NCBI GenBank assembly: GCA_003427395.1
Contig: BFEA01001149.1
Span: 33,740 to 63,031 of the forward strand
Length of the DNA: 29,292 nt
Source of the DNA: Chara braunii
Lineage: Eukaryota > Streptophyta > Charophyceae > Charales > Characeae
Direction of reading: 5' to 3'
A model generated the notes under the pieces. That model worked only from the letters and a program-made list of their open reading frames with translations. It was not told the DNA's origin and made no database searches. The translations under genes were made by a program, and so were the position numbers. Of this stretch, positions 9,451 through 19,223 are shown piece after piece (positions within the stretch are counted from its first letter, which is position 1; the number at the start of each line of letters is the position of its first letter).

Positions 9451-9599
9451 AAATAATTGAGATGTTGATTTAAGATGATTCTTAGAGCAAGGTTAATAAA
9501 ATGAAATATGTTACCGAATAGGAACTAGTCGGTGAGAATCGAAATAACTGGGTATAAAAAACTCGCAGAGAATCGAAGGTTTATGACACCACATGCTTC

Positions 9600-10225
9600 A
9601 TGAGTTCCCTCCCCCTCCCCCCTCTCCCTCATTCTATCCTTATCCTTGTAATCTCCCTATTACCCCTAGTCACCCCCCCATCATGTCCCTCTTTTACCGT
9701 CTTCCTCCTTTGCACTTTACCCCTTCCTCCACTCTCCCTCCTCGCCACTTCATACATTGATGCCCTACTCACTTTCCTCCCTCTCAGGACCAGTGCAGCA
9801 AAGCAATGCTCAAATCTCCCAAAAAACTAAGAAAGCAGCAGAACCCACAAACATCGAAGCAGCAAACAGGCGAGAGCAGTGAAAAAACATCAACACAAAA
9901 GGAAAGAAAAAAGGCAAGAGGGACAAAAAGGAGGAGGAGAAGGGTAAGAAGGACAGGAGTGGGATACGTAGAAGAAGAAAAGAAAAATAAAAGGAAGAGG
10001 AAATTGGACGTGGTGCAGCGACTACCCCCCAACCCTCCTAAACCAAACTTCTGTATGATGATGATGATGATGAAAGTGATGATGACGATGATGTTGATGC
10101 TGATGCTGCTGATGATGATAATCATGGTTATCACAACGAATATGCTGATGATGATGAAGATGAGAGAGAGAAAACCTCGCTGGCTAACCGAAGAGATCAT
10201 GATGGTGATGATGATGATGATGAAT
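9600..10225. repeat. Low-complexity block: pyrimidine-rich, purine-rich, then ATG repeats
   Basis: 9600-9790 is C/T-rich, 9820-10010 is A/G-rich, and 10053-10225 is interrupted ATG/GAT trinucleotide repeat. The 168-residue plus-strand open frame here encodes lysine- and methionine-runs, because simple sequence lacks stops. I do not consider it a gene. Confidence 0.7.
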
Positions 10226-10319
10226 TCACTCATCCCCGAGATGATACTGACAATAATGATAATGCTGGTTCTTGCTGCTAATTATTACAACAGAAAAATT
10301 TCCCAAAACTAAATAATCA

Positions 10320-10790
10320 TTCTATAGTAAAATTACATTCTAAATTTTAAATTTTCATTCCATGTTAAAAAATGTCATTTAAATTTTAAAATTTGTTATC
10401 TTACTTGAAAACTTTCATTCCAAGAATGGGGTATCCCTTCTTATTTGAATTGCATGCTAGAGATGGAATGAAAGTCTGGATGAGTTCATGAAATATTTGA
10501 ATTGGACTGTCATTCTATGTAAGGATTTTCAGTCATAAATAAGTTAATCCAATTTAAATTAGAAGGTATTTGTTATAGTAGAATGAAAGTTTAATTAAGA
10601 CATTTCATAAACTCATCCAGACATTCATTCCATCTTGAACAAATAGATGTAGTTAGAAGGGAAAACTCATATTTAGATGGGAACTTGTAAAATAAAACTG
10701 AAAATTTTAAAATTGGACGGACATTGGAATGATAATTTATAAACATGAAAATTTTTTTTTGAATGGAATGTTTTTTCAACTTTCATTTCT
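10320..10790. mobile_element. AT-rich foldback / MITE-like element
   Basis: The arm at 10465-10496 (GATGGAATGAAAGTCTGGAT and beyond) is the reverse complement of about 10603-10636, with two mismatches in 32. Weaker pairing extends outward through CCCTTCT, TTTTAAAATT and TCATTCCA to about 10320 and 10790. The whole can fold into a long hairpin with a ~100-bp loop. The recurrent CATTCCA/TGGAATG heptamer is scattered through both arms. No transposase is present and no clear target duplication was found. Confidence 0.5.
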
Positions 10791-10799
10791 CGTGGGAAT

Positions 10800-12878
10800 T
10801 TTTCTGTTGTAGTTTGTGAGTGAAACGGAAAAGACGACGATCAGCCGGTGAACAACCTCGAGTTGGGGTCCTCCTTCTTATGACGACGCCTTGGATATCT
10901 CTTGAACTCCAACCTCGACAACCTCCACTCATAACCTCCCTACAATCTTCCTCCCGCCCCACGGGACACACTCTACTTTTCTTCCTCTCACGACAAGCCG
11001 ACTTCCTCCACCAGAAATTAGCAAGATAAAGAACAAAAGTGATTACTCTTGAAGCAGTGCTCAATCAAAAGCAAAACTCCCCTCCACACGACATGCTAGA
11101 CTGCAGCATTACTCGCATGAAGCATGAAACATAGAGATGGCACGCAAATGCTTTCGAAAGTCAGGAGGTAATGAGTGATGTGGTTCAAGCCCGTTGCCGC
11201 CCTCCGAAATCCGTCTCATGGTCCAGATCGAAAAGACGTGGATGCCATGCCAGTGCTGACGTGGCAGTGTGGCTCACGCGCGATTAGGTCACCCATGCGT
11301 CCCGGACAAACTCTTACACTTCCACCCGCTGCAGGTGCAGGCTGTAGAAGATGCCTGCACCCATGCCACCATCCTCACCTACTTTCCCCGCCAGGTTGAC
11401 ACGCGCGCCGTACTCGCCTCGCTCGCCCACACTTCACGTACACGCGTCTGTCAGTCGCGGTCAGATGCTCCCCCGGAAGCGCGCACCCACAACAACATCA
11501 AGACATGCAACGCGCGCGCCCACATCAGCGTCCCCTTTGTCGTACCCATCTCCATCGCTCTGCCAACGCTAATGTGATTACTCCTCCAAGTCTACAAACG
11601 ATTATGCTCGATCAAAGGAAAAACCCTGAAAAAAACAGACAAGGTGCTCGACCCCGGGGACAATCCATTGTTACGAGTCTCGCAAAGGCACCCTAACATG
11701 TAGTAAAGAACTACATTGCTTTCCTTGTAAACCCTTTTCACTGCACCCTGTGCTCCCAGTCAGCCTGTACCGTTTGTTTAATGCCATATTTAACCTCTGC
11801 TCGAACCATTGGCCCCGTCAACCTGGCTTGGCATGTGGTTACTGAGTCCCTTAGTGTCCAAAAAGTTAACAGTATTACATCCCTGAGTGTCTCTTCCGCG
11901 TACTATGTGAAGCATTGTGGGAAAGGTACTCGCTTCGCTGCAGTTCCCTTTAAGAGGAATTGGTCTGTCCATCTAGATCTGTTTCCAGGCACAGGGGTTT
12001 CTAAGTGCCTCCGTCAGTCCCAAAAAGCCTGAGCAATGTTGCAATGCAACACGAAATGTTGCAGGTCTTCGATACGAGTCCCGGAGCATATCTAGCATTC
12101 CGCCCATGCCTTGATAGTGCGTTTTGCGCACCAAAGCGCCACCGAGATTTCTTGGTGCATCATAAGCCAGAGAAAGCTGACATGGTTAACGACAACCAAG
12201 TTGACTCCATCAATTTCACCCAGAATTTGGGTAACACTTCTAGCAATCTTGTCAGCGAGTCTACAATTCATCATGTTGCCAACCACCTAAGAGCCACCGT
12301 CCGGTTGACATCAACCTGGGGGGTAGAAAGAAGGTATCCCGGTTTGGTCGAATAGCGATGCATCTGAACCATTTAATTTTTGTGCAAGGGGTGTTCCCAG
12401 GCCCAATCGGACAAAAGATAAGAAGGACGAGAAAGGCAGAAGGGGCTATAGCCTGTTGCATTTTCCAAAACACAGACATGCATCAGGTCTTGGGGAGGTG
12501 GCAAAGACTCTTGATTTACGGCCAATGTCAAGACTGTTCCCAGGCCAAAAAAAACAACTTGCACCACCCAGCAAGAGCGTGGAGTTTGACTTTTCCTCCG
12601 AATAACTTTCCATTTCTTTCTTCTTTCCTTGTTTTGTTTTTTCGGAGACGGTACTCTGTCTTCTATCAAAAAAATGGCCGAGCCCGCTTGGCAGCCCAAA
12701 GGACTCCTCAAGAATGGACTGAAAAAGGGAAGAAGCCTGGAAAAATTTCCACATTGATCTCAAAGCTTCAGTCATTCCTGTGCAAATAAATGATGTTTTT
12801 TTCATCCGTAGAAGAAGATAAGATTTATCTAATAAAAAAAATATATCAAAAATAAAAAAAGAAATCCAAAGAAGAAAG
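10800..12878. other. No recognisable feature
   Basis: This stretch is non-repetitive by eye, with a GC-rich part at 11160-11580 rich in CACGCGCGCC-type words. Open frames up to about 140 residues exist on both strands, but none has recognisable motifs or is clearly favoured over its antisense. A host exon here cannot be excluded. Confidence 0.4.
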
Positions 12879-13248
12879 AGGAGGGAAGATTCGTGAAGAA
12901 GAAGAGTACGACGATGAGGAGGACGAGGAGAAGAAGAAGAAGAAGAAGAAGAAGAAGACAGAAAAAGGAGGGACCACAAAGATGATCAGGAGTAGGAGAG
13001 GGAAGAGAAGAAGAAGAAGACTAGAAAAAGGGAACACAAACATGATGATGAGGATGATGAGGAGGAGGAGGAGGAGAGGGAGGAGGAGGAGGAGGAGGAG
13101 GAGGAGGAGGAGGAGGAGAAGAAGAAGAAGAAGAAGAAGAAGAAGAAGAAGAAGAAGAAGAACAACAACAACAACAACAACAAGCAGAAGAAGAAGAACA
13201 ACAAGCAGAAGAAGAAGAAGAAGAAGAAGAAGAAGAAGAAGAAGAAGG
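12879..13248. repeat. Compound trinucleotide microsatellite (GAA/GGA/CAA)
   Basis: About 370 bp of purine-rich triplets in sequence: GAA-rich with interruptions, a GAGGAG block (13058-13115), a GAAGAA block (13116-13160), an AACAAC block (13160-13182) and GAAGAA again to 13248. GGGACCACAAAGATGATCA occurs at both 12970-12988 and 13247-13265, so the array itself has been duplicated. The open frames over it (poly-Arg, poly-Leu, poly-Ser) are artefacts. Confidence 0.9.
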
Positions 13249-13405
13249 GACCACAAAGATGATCAAGGAAAGGGTCCCATTAGGCAAGACTACTTCCGAC
13301 TTTCTGCACCTGTCAACAAACACGTCCAGATTGGGGCCTCAAATCCAGTCTTCTTTCCAGATACCCTGCACTCCTTTTGAAAAAAAAATAAAAGAAAATC
13401 CACCC

Positions 13406-13406
<1 letters not shown>

Positions 13407-13450
<44 letters not shown>

Positions 13451-13510
13451 AAGAGCCCAGTGCCCAAGCCTACAATTAAGAAATTGATTAAAACACTTAT
13501 ACTCATGCCT
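13407..13510 (-). mobile_element. LINE 3' tail fragment, second tail type
   Basis: A 39-base T-run (13407-13445) precedes AGCCCAGTGCCCAAGCC, matching the tail at 3127 and, more loosely, that at 16376. It is oriented as a minus-strand insertion. The rest diverges quickly and the 5' border is not seen. Confidence 0.5.
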
Positions 13511-13885
13511 CTTCCCAATAGGGCTGGAAGAGCCTCGGCTACTGCTCCCCTGGGGTCTGGTCCCACCTTTAGCGTTGCGTTTTCTCAACGCTGAGTTTTC
13601 TATCATGTTTTTTCAACGCTAAATTTCTTGTTTCAAATTTATTGATGTCGAAATGGCGTCACACTGTTAAGTCTTGTTAACTCAACAACAGTAGGTGGGT
13701 CCAGACCCCTGGAAACACCTTCCCTGTATAACACGAATAAAGCTTAGTCACGGGGCATTGATTGCTTCCCCAGTGAGGAAGGATTAACCCCGTTGTGTGC
13801 AAGATCAATCTCTGCCCTACACGACTCCTCAATTATCGCTACTTCAATCTTCTACATTATGAGGAGTAGGGGAGATACAAATAAG
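13511..13885. other. No gene recognised
   Basis: A short hairpin AGCGTTG...CAACGCT (13571-13592) is present. CCAGACCCCTGG (about 13701-13712) is another small palindrome. An AATAAA word occurs near 13737. An LTR remnant was considered but has no supporting ends. Confidence 0.35.
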
Positions 13886-13893
13886 GCAAAGAG
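13886..13893. repeat. Left 8-bp target duplication of hAT-like MITE
   Basis: GCAAAGAG, identical to 14260-14267, immediately outside the CTGTGTAGCA terminal repeat. Confidence 0.85.
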
Positions 13894-14259
13894 CTGTGTA
13901 GCATCGTGTTCGGGTTCAGTGACCGAACCCGAACGTTCCGGACCGAACGTGAACGAGCACCGAAACTCTCCGAATGCGAACATAAAAATATTAAAAAAAA
14001 AAAAAAAAAAAACGCTCTCCGAAAAATCTGAAGAAGATATATGTTATGTACACTAATAATACAAACAACTTTTGTCTGGGAGATATGCTCAAATGCGTAA
14101 CCAAACTCGAGTTAAAAGTCAGAAACCAAAAAATAAGTTTTTTTTTTTTTTTTTTTTTTTAACATGTTCGGCCGAACACGTTTGGGAGGCGTTCAACCGA
14201 ATACCCGAACATGTTCGGACGTTCAGAAAAGCTCCAAACATGTTCGGTGTGCTACACAG
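13894..14259. mobile_element. hAT-like MITE with 8-bp target duplication
   Basis: This 366-bp element has perfect 10-bp terminal inverted repeats (CTGTGTAGCA at 13894-13903, TGCTACACAG at 14250-14259). The 8-bp duplication GCAAAGAG flanks it at 13886-13893 and 14260-14267. Eight-base duplications are the hallmark of the hAT superfamily. Both ends carry arrays of CCGAAC/GTTCGG motifs, likely transposase-binding sites by analogy with other hAT elements. The interior holds an A-run (13993-14012) and a T-run (about 14139-14160). There is no coding capacity. Confidence 0.85.
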
Positions 14260-14267
14260 GCAAAGAG
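14260..14267. repeat. Right 8-bp target duplication of hAT-like MITE
   Basis: GCAAAGAG, identical to 13886-13893, immediately outside TGCTACACAG. Confidence 0.85.
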
Positions 14268-14417
14268 ATTGATTACAGGCCCAGAAACATTGGTAGTTCA
14301 TCAGTAATTACGACGAGTTTCCCCTAAACAACAGTAGTTAACACAAACCAAAGGGGAACTCACTAATTCGAAGAAGATTCTAATCTATATGTAGAGCTCA
14401 TCCAACGAAGTCAAACC

Positions 14418-15470
14418 CTAGCGGAGGGGGGGGGGGGGGAGAAAACAACCCAGGAGCCACACCCGCCTCCCAAACCCCCTCTCCACAACCTCTCTTCGTC
14501 CTCCTGAATCCCACGGGAACAACTCATCATCCTTCCACCCATCACTGCATCCCAAGATCAGCATCATCTCATACATAGCAGAATGTTCATGTGAGAGGAC
14601 GAGATGAAATCGAATAGCCCTCGTCTTAGTAGCGGACCCATCAACAGATCTTGGTTGGATGTCGATTGTTTGGATCGTGATGAGCAAGTCATTCGTAGCC
14701 GGAAATTGTATAATTTCAGATGCCATCGTCAGAATCGTTGTTGATGTCATTGAAAAATTTGTTGATGTTGATGATGTCATCGTGCTTGGCGTTGTTGATG
14801 TAGATATAGGTATTTCATAGTTCATCGTCAGAATCGCTGTTGTTGTCATGGGATAAATTGGTGATGTTGATGATGTTATTGTGGTTGGCATTGTTGATGT
14901 AGATATATTTGAAGTGCTTATTGCTTGAAGTTGCTCAGATGTCGTCGTGAGAAGCGCAGTTGTTGTCGTGACGAAGATCGTTGATGTTGATCCTGTTGAA
15001 GATACCATCGTCGCTGTTGATATAGTTGCAGAGCTTATCACTGTTGTTGGAATTGTCTTTACTGTCAAATATGTCATTGGTGTAGAAGATGATTATGAAG
15101 ACTGTTGCGGAGTACTTGTGGTTGTGCTGGCAAACAACACCCCTGATGTGCATATTGCCCCCTTATCACACAGATCGCTCTCTTCCTCGTAAATCGCATA
15201 GCAATCGCCCATCACGGAATCCGCGAGCTGCCAGTCAAGGAGATCTTCCGGCTGTGGATCAGATCCCTCTTCAAGTTCCCTGAGGACATTCAACATCCTC
15301 TGCCGATTGTCCTCCAGCCATGAGGTCCTTGAAGTCTTCCCCCTTTCAACTCCAGACCAATCACTGGCTGTTGAGGACACAAGGGTTACCATCTCCCTCA
15401 GTCGACGCCGCCTCTCCTTCAACTTGTAGATTCCATTTGCCGCCCCTTGTTGTAGATTTGCTGTTTCCAT
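14418..15470 (-). pseudogene. Hypothetical Thr/Ser-rich protein with internal repeats, one stop
   Basis: No family is recognised. A 125-residue frame (15470-15093) starts METANLQQG, is rich in Arg and Glu with a helical look (KLKERRRRLREM), then turns acidic. It is followed in the same frame, after one TAA at 15093-15095, by 219 residues to 14418. The stop interrupts a serine/threonine run (STPQQSS-stop-SSSTPM), so it probably replaces a Gln codon. The second part contains about three repeats of roughly 42-45 residues built on TTTAILT...SE and STST-P-T-TSSTS. DNA of this part is an imperfect GTT/GAT-like triplet repeat, so simple-sequence origin is a real alternative. The C-terminus crosses a G-run at about 14427-14441. 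It could be a decayed host gene or a transposon gag-like product. Confidence 0.35.
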
Positions 15471-15642
15471 CCCCCTGCCATGCCCATCGTCCGATAGAGC
15501 GTCATTCGCAAGGACACAATCTGCACGCTGACTACAGGATTTTCCGTCCTGCCCATATCGCTATTCATTCCACCCTCGTCAAACCTCCTTAAGACATGAA
15601 GTTTGACCTTAGTTTTACCACAGCGATGGCGTCAACGCCGTC

Positions 15643-15829
15643 AGTGTTGGGAAATTACGAGGTCCTGCCAGTTCCCGAAGAAATGGGGCGTGGGACCCAG
15701 GGTGGGCAAGTCCCATAAATCTTAGGTTTTTTTTTTCTAAAAAAAAAAGTGTTGGAAAATTACGAGTTTCTGCCAGGTCCCGAAGAAATGGGGCGTGGGA
15801 CCCAGAGTGGGCAAGTCCCATAAATCTTA
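15643..15829. repeat. Two tandem copies of an ~82-bp repeat, 105-bp period
   Basis: 15643-15725 and 15748-15829 share GTGTTGG-AAATTACGAG, GCCCGAAGAAATGGGGCG-type and CAAGTCCCATAAATCTTAG blocks with few differences, separated by a T10-C-T-A10 spacer. A third, cut-off copy starts at 16273 and ends at the LINE tail at about 16310. Confidence 0.8.
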
Positions 15830-15847
15830 GTTTTATTTTATCGGCGC

Positions 15848-16241
15848 CTCCGTTGCATAACGTGCACGTATGGGGCCTTTCCGTACAAAACATACAAGTA
15901 ATATCTGTACAGGATCTATATAGGAACTTGTACGGGAACCTGTACGTCTTGTACGCCCTCGTACGGAAAAAAAATAAAATAAGCATAAAATAAAAAATAA
16001 AGTAATCAAACAAACCCGAAAAAACGATATGTGATGCAACAACACAAAACAAGCAACATTTGCCTGAGCATCATCTGCAAATTTTTATTACAAATTGAGA
16101 AAACAAAATAAAAACAATGTCGGATTTCAAAAAAAAAAAAAAAAAAAAAAAGTCGTACAGGTCCCCTAGCGTACGAGTAGCGTACGAGTACAGGAGTACG
16201 AATCTGTACTTGTACGAGGGTGCATACAAGTGGCAACGCAG
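15848..16241. mobile_element. Second hAT-like MITE, related architecture
   Basis: Ends CTCCGTTGC (15848-15856) and GCAACGCAG (16233-16241) are inverted repeats with one mismatch. Flanks ATCGGCGC and GCCGACGC agree at 5 of 8 positions, and all three differences are transitions, as expected of a decayed 8-bp duplication. Both ends carry dense arrays of CGTAC/GTACG (at least six motifs on the left and a similar number on the right). The interior contains an A-run (16129-16151). Layout, size (~394 bp) and end sequence resemble the element at 13894-14259, but the subterminal motif is different. No coding capacity. Confidence 0.55.
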
Positions 16242-16272
16242 GCCGACGCGTGAAACCACCAATACCTCTGCC

Positions 16273-16310
16273 AGTGTTGGGAAATTACGATGCCTTGGCC
16301 AGTAGCCGAA
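16273..16310. repeat. Third, truncated copy of the 15643 repeat
   Basis: AGTGTTGGGAAATTACGA followed by GCC-GT-GCCGAA aligns with the first ~38 bp of the copies at 15643 and 15748. It then stops exactly where the T-run of the minus-strand LINE begins, so the LINE appears to have inserted into it. Confidence 0.6.
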
Positions 16311-17955
16311 TTTTTTTTTTTAAGGGCCAGTAGTTTTTTTTTTTTTTTAAGGGCCAAAAGTTTTTTGTTTTTTTTTTATTGGGCCCAGTGCCGAAGGCTT
16401 TAGATTTATCAACCAATAACCCGAGGCCGGGGTTCTCACAGTCTACCCGGAACAACTTGCAATCTGGGAGCATTACCCAATTTCGCTTTTTACGAAACCC
16501 CTTGGGACCCGAAACCATAGTTACCCGATTCACAATAGGTCATTGTCCTCAGACCTGATTCGGTCCTAACTATTCTATCCCTTATTCCTTAATTGCTGCT
16601 AAAGTATTTATGAAACTAAATAGAAGGTCAGCCAACCCTCCTAATGGGCATTCACTCAGTCTCAATCTTTCAGTAACCATGAAGGAAACCGAAACGTGTC
16701 ATCAGATTTATAGAGAACCAGTTGTGCATTCAAACCTCATGTTCTGGAAAACCACCCTACAACTCTACAGCCTGGTTTCGCTCGGGTTCTTCTCTTCCAA
16801 TCCGCTATAATGGTATGTCTAATCTCCGCCTTCACTTTATTAACAATAGCCTTCAATGATAGGTGTGAGTATCTGAAGACCTGATCAATACGATCACCCC
16901 AGATGACTCCAAAAATGATACCTCTAGTCACCTGCGTTACATACCTCCACCCCACCGTTGCAGGCATACCACCTGGCAGGATTTCTCATAAAACCCAGCT
17001 CTCATTCCATGGAAAAATATCTTTAGTGATCTGCTTCCACCATTGTTCCCACTAGATCCATACCCGATGTGATAGGGAGCATGCGTACCACAAATGGTAA
17101 GTGGTTTCCCATGTCCGATTGCAGCGCCCGCAGGTGGTAGAAATTTTCATTCCCTTAGAATGTAACCACATAGCCGAAGCTGTAACCAGAAGTGACTGCA
17201 AAGTTAAAATACTAGCTTGTTTTTGGGAGGGCAGTACCTTAAGTTATTTCCAAAGTGTCGTTAAATCCTTCCTTGCTAAAATAGGTAAGGATTGCTCATC
17301 CTTTCGCTTCGTTATTATCTCCGACGATTCTCTGTTGGTTGTTTCTTACTCTGCCGACGAATTAGTTTCACGCCTTTCCGAGTAAAGTAACCACTCAAGC
17401 TTACCACTTTGCGGGTCTTCTGATCCATCCAGCCAATCGAACAGGGATTCAGAGCTATGTCCAACAAGGGTCTCCCTTTAGCCACCAGTTTCACCTCTGG
17501 GTAGCTGTCTGTACTGTTATCTGCATTGCCACTCATAAGACTGCCTTTAACTTGAACCTCTGTTAATACCTGACTGGTGTCCTCCAGAGATGGGACTATT
17601 CTCTTCCCTTTGAAGCTCAGTAATCTGGTAAAGGAAGTGGTTGTTGTTTTAGTCCACTCCTCCACAGCAAAACCACTGCCTGCTTCAGGCCACAATTGGT
17701 TCCAATATTCCTATTGTTGATTCAGTTGTTGCTACTGTCTCGGTTGTTGTTGTTGTTGATGTTGCTGTTGCTGTTGAGACTGCTGCCTCTACTGTTGATG
17801 TGTTCCTGCCACCTTGAGCCATCGACTCCCAGAGACCTGTCCGTTGAGTAGTTGGGTCCATTTCTGAGGAAGGGAGTTCTGAATGTCTGTCATATGTTCT
17901 TCAACATTACGTAGATGCTGGAGTTGCTTTCTTAAACCACTCGTACCTCACTCAG
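16311..17955 (-). mobile_element. LINE fragment (element 4), 3' part of ORF2 and tail
   Basis: Reading leftward, the fragment enters in the ORF2 linker at about 17955, passes the zf-RVT and C-terminal domains, and ends in a tail of the GGGCCCAGTGCC type at 16376-16390. The tail is followed by three A-runs separated by two 12-base blocks (16322-16333 and 16348-16359). Right of 17955 the sequence turns GC-rich and unrelated. No target duplication was found on that side, perhaps because the assembly gap is close. Confidence 0.75.
16700..17955 (-). pseudogene. LINE ORF2 C-terminal remnant (linker, zf-RVT, tail domain)
   Basis: The first part (17950-17820) reads LRKQLQHLRNVEEH...PQKWTQLL. This aligns with QLAGLHQVESR...PSKWINII at the start of the LINE at 26731, so both belong to the region after the reverse transcriptase. 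A glutamine-rich stretch with three TAG codons (CAG to TAG) follows. A 126-residue open piece lies at 17695-17315. The zinc finger TCGRCNRTWETTYHLWYAC (about 17140-17070) shows C-x2-C...H-x4-C. The last domain (RGIIFGVIW...EIRHTIIADWKRR, about 16930-16760) matches RGIIMRVLW...EIRRIMWADWQKK at 28609-28878. Several stops replace Trp or Gln codons. Dead. Confidence 0.75.
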
Positions 17956-18128
17956 TGTTCGGCCGCGGGCCTTCCCGTATACGCGCCTCAGCCTCAGGCT
18001 GGTCGGCCAAGGGAAGGCCCGGCCGTAGCGCCAAGGCCGGACCCCGCTTCTGTAGGGACGACAAACAATCAAAAAAAAAAGAAGAAAAAAAAAATGAAAT
18101 ACACAAACGGAAAAAAAAAACGGGAGAA
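17956..18128. other. GC-rich stretch then A-rich stretch bordering the gap
   Basis: 17956-18062 is GC-rich with overlapping GGCCG words. 18071-18128 is A-rich with G and C interruptions. No gene is seen. The A-rich end probably caused the assembly to stop. Confidence 0.5.
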
Positions 18129-19123
18129 NNNNNNNNNNNNNNNNNNNNNNNNNNNNNNNNNNNNNNNNNNNNNNNNNNNNNNNNNNNNNNNNNNNNNNNN
18201 NNNNNNNNNNNNNNNNNNNNNNNNNNNNNNNNNNNNNNNNNNNNNNNNNNNNNNNNNNNNNNNNNNNNNNNNNNNNNNNNNNNNNNNNNNNNNNNNNNNN
18301 NNNNNNNNNNNNNNNNNNNNNNNNNNNNNNNNNNNNNNNNNNNNNNNNNNNNNNNNNNNNNNNNNNNNNNNNNNNNNNNNNNNNNNNNNNNNNNNNNNNN
18401 NNNNNNNNNNNNNNNNNNNNNNNNNNNNNNNNNNNNNNNNNNNNNNNNNNNNNNNNNNNNNNNNNNNNNNNNNNNNNNNNNNNNNNNNNNNNNNNNNNNN
18501 NNNNNNNNNNNNNNNNNNNNNNNNNNNNNNNNNNNNNNNNNNNNNNNNNNNNNNNNNNNNNNNNNNNNNNNNNNNNNNNNNNNNNNNNNNNNNNNNNNNN
18601 NNNNNNNNNNNNNNNNNNNNNNNNNNNNNNNNNNNNNNNNNNNNNNNNNNNNNNNNNNNNNNNNNNNNNNNNNNNNNNNNNNNNNNNNNNNNNNNNNNNN
18701 NNNNNNNNNNNNNNNNNNNNNNNNNNNNNNNNNNNNNNNNNNNNNNNNNNNNNNNNNNNNNNNNNNNNNNNNNNNNNNNNNNNNNNNNNNNNNNNNNNNN
18801 NNNNNNNNNNNNNNNNNNNNNNNNNNNNNNNNNNNNNNNNNNNNNNNNNNNNNNNNNNNNNNNNNNNNNNNNNNNNNNNNNNNNNNNNNNNNNNNNNNNN
18901 NNNNNNNNNNNNNNNNNNNNNNNNNNNNNNNNNNNNNNNNNNNNNNNNNNNNNNNNNNNNNNNNNNNNNNNNNNNNNNNNNNNNNNNNNNNNNNNNNNNN
19001 NNNNNNNNNNNNNNNNNNNNNNNNNNNNNNNNNNNNNNNNNNNNNNNNNNNNNNNNNNNNNNNNNNNNNNNNNNNNNNNNNNNNNNNNNNNNNNNNNNNN
19101 NNNNNNNNNNNNNNNNNNNNNNN
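18129..19123. other. Assembly gap (995 N)
   Basis: Unsequenced. Open frames spanning it are meaningless. The two sides need not be adjacent at the stated distance. Confidence 0.99.
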
Positions 19124-19158
19124 CCCAGCAGAGCACAGCTACAGACTATTTCACAGTG

Positions 19159-19214
19159 TATGTCAATAGGTTAGGTCTCTTGCATGTTTCACATAAGGTC
19201 CTGTGTTCGATACC
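19159..19214 (+). other. tRNA-like Pol III promoter boxes (possible SINE head)
   Basis: TATGTCAATAGGTT (19159-19172) resembles a tRNA D-arm / A box. GTTCGATACC (19205-19214) fits a B box (GTTCGANNCC). Their spacing is tRNA-like. The anticodon and T stems do not pair well, so this is not a functional tRNA. A tRNA-derived SINE head or chance similarity are the options. Confidence 0.3.
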
Positions 19215-19223
19215 AGACTGTAA

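Noticed and set aside
9806-10312. 168-codon plus-strand frame, Lys- then Met-rich
   Set aside because: It lies entirely on purine-rich and ATG simple sequence, which lacks stops by composition. An equally long antisense frame exists.
11175-11696. Overlapping plus-strand frames of 60-100 codons
   Set aside because: The GC-rich composition lengthens open frames. No motif, no homologous repeat and no preferred frame could be seen.
11781-12789. Host gene with frames at 11781-12032, 12005-12355 and 12358-12789
   Set aside because: The frames have no recognisable domain, differ in phase without clear splice signals, and are matched by antisense frames. Transcript data would be needed.
12846-13380. 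Poly-Arg, poly-Leu and poly-Ser frames
   Set aside because: They are readings of the GAA/GGA/CAA microsatellite in different frames, not proteins.
13667-13858. Solo LTR (TGTTAAG...TCTACA)
   Set aside because: The TG...CA ends are trivial. There is no target duplication, primer-binding site or second copy.
19140-19222. Functional tRNA gene
   Set aside because: A- and B-box-like words are present, but the T stem and anticodon stem do not pair and no acceptor stem can be found.
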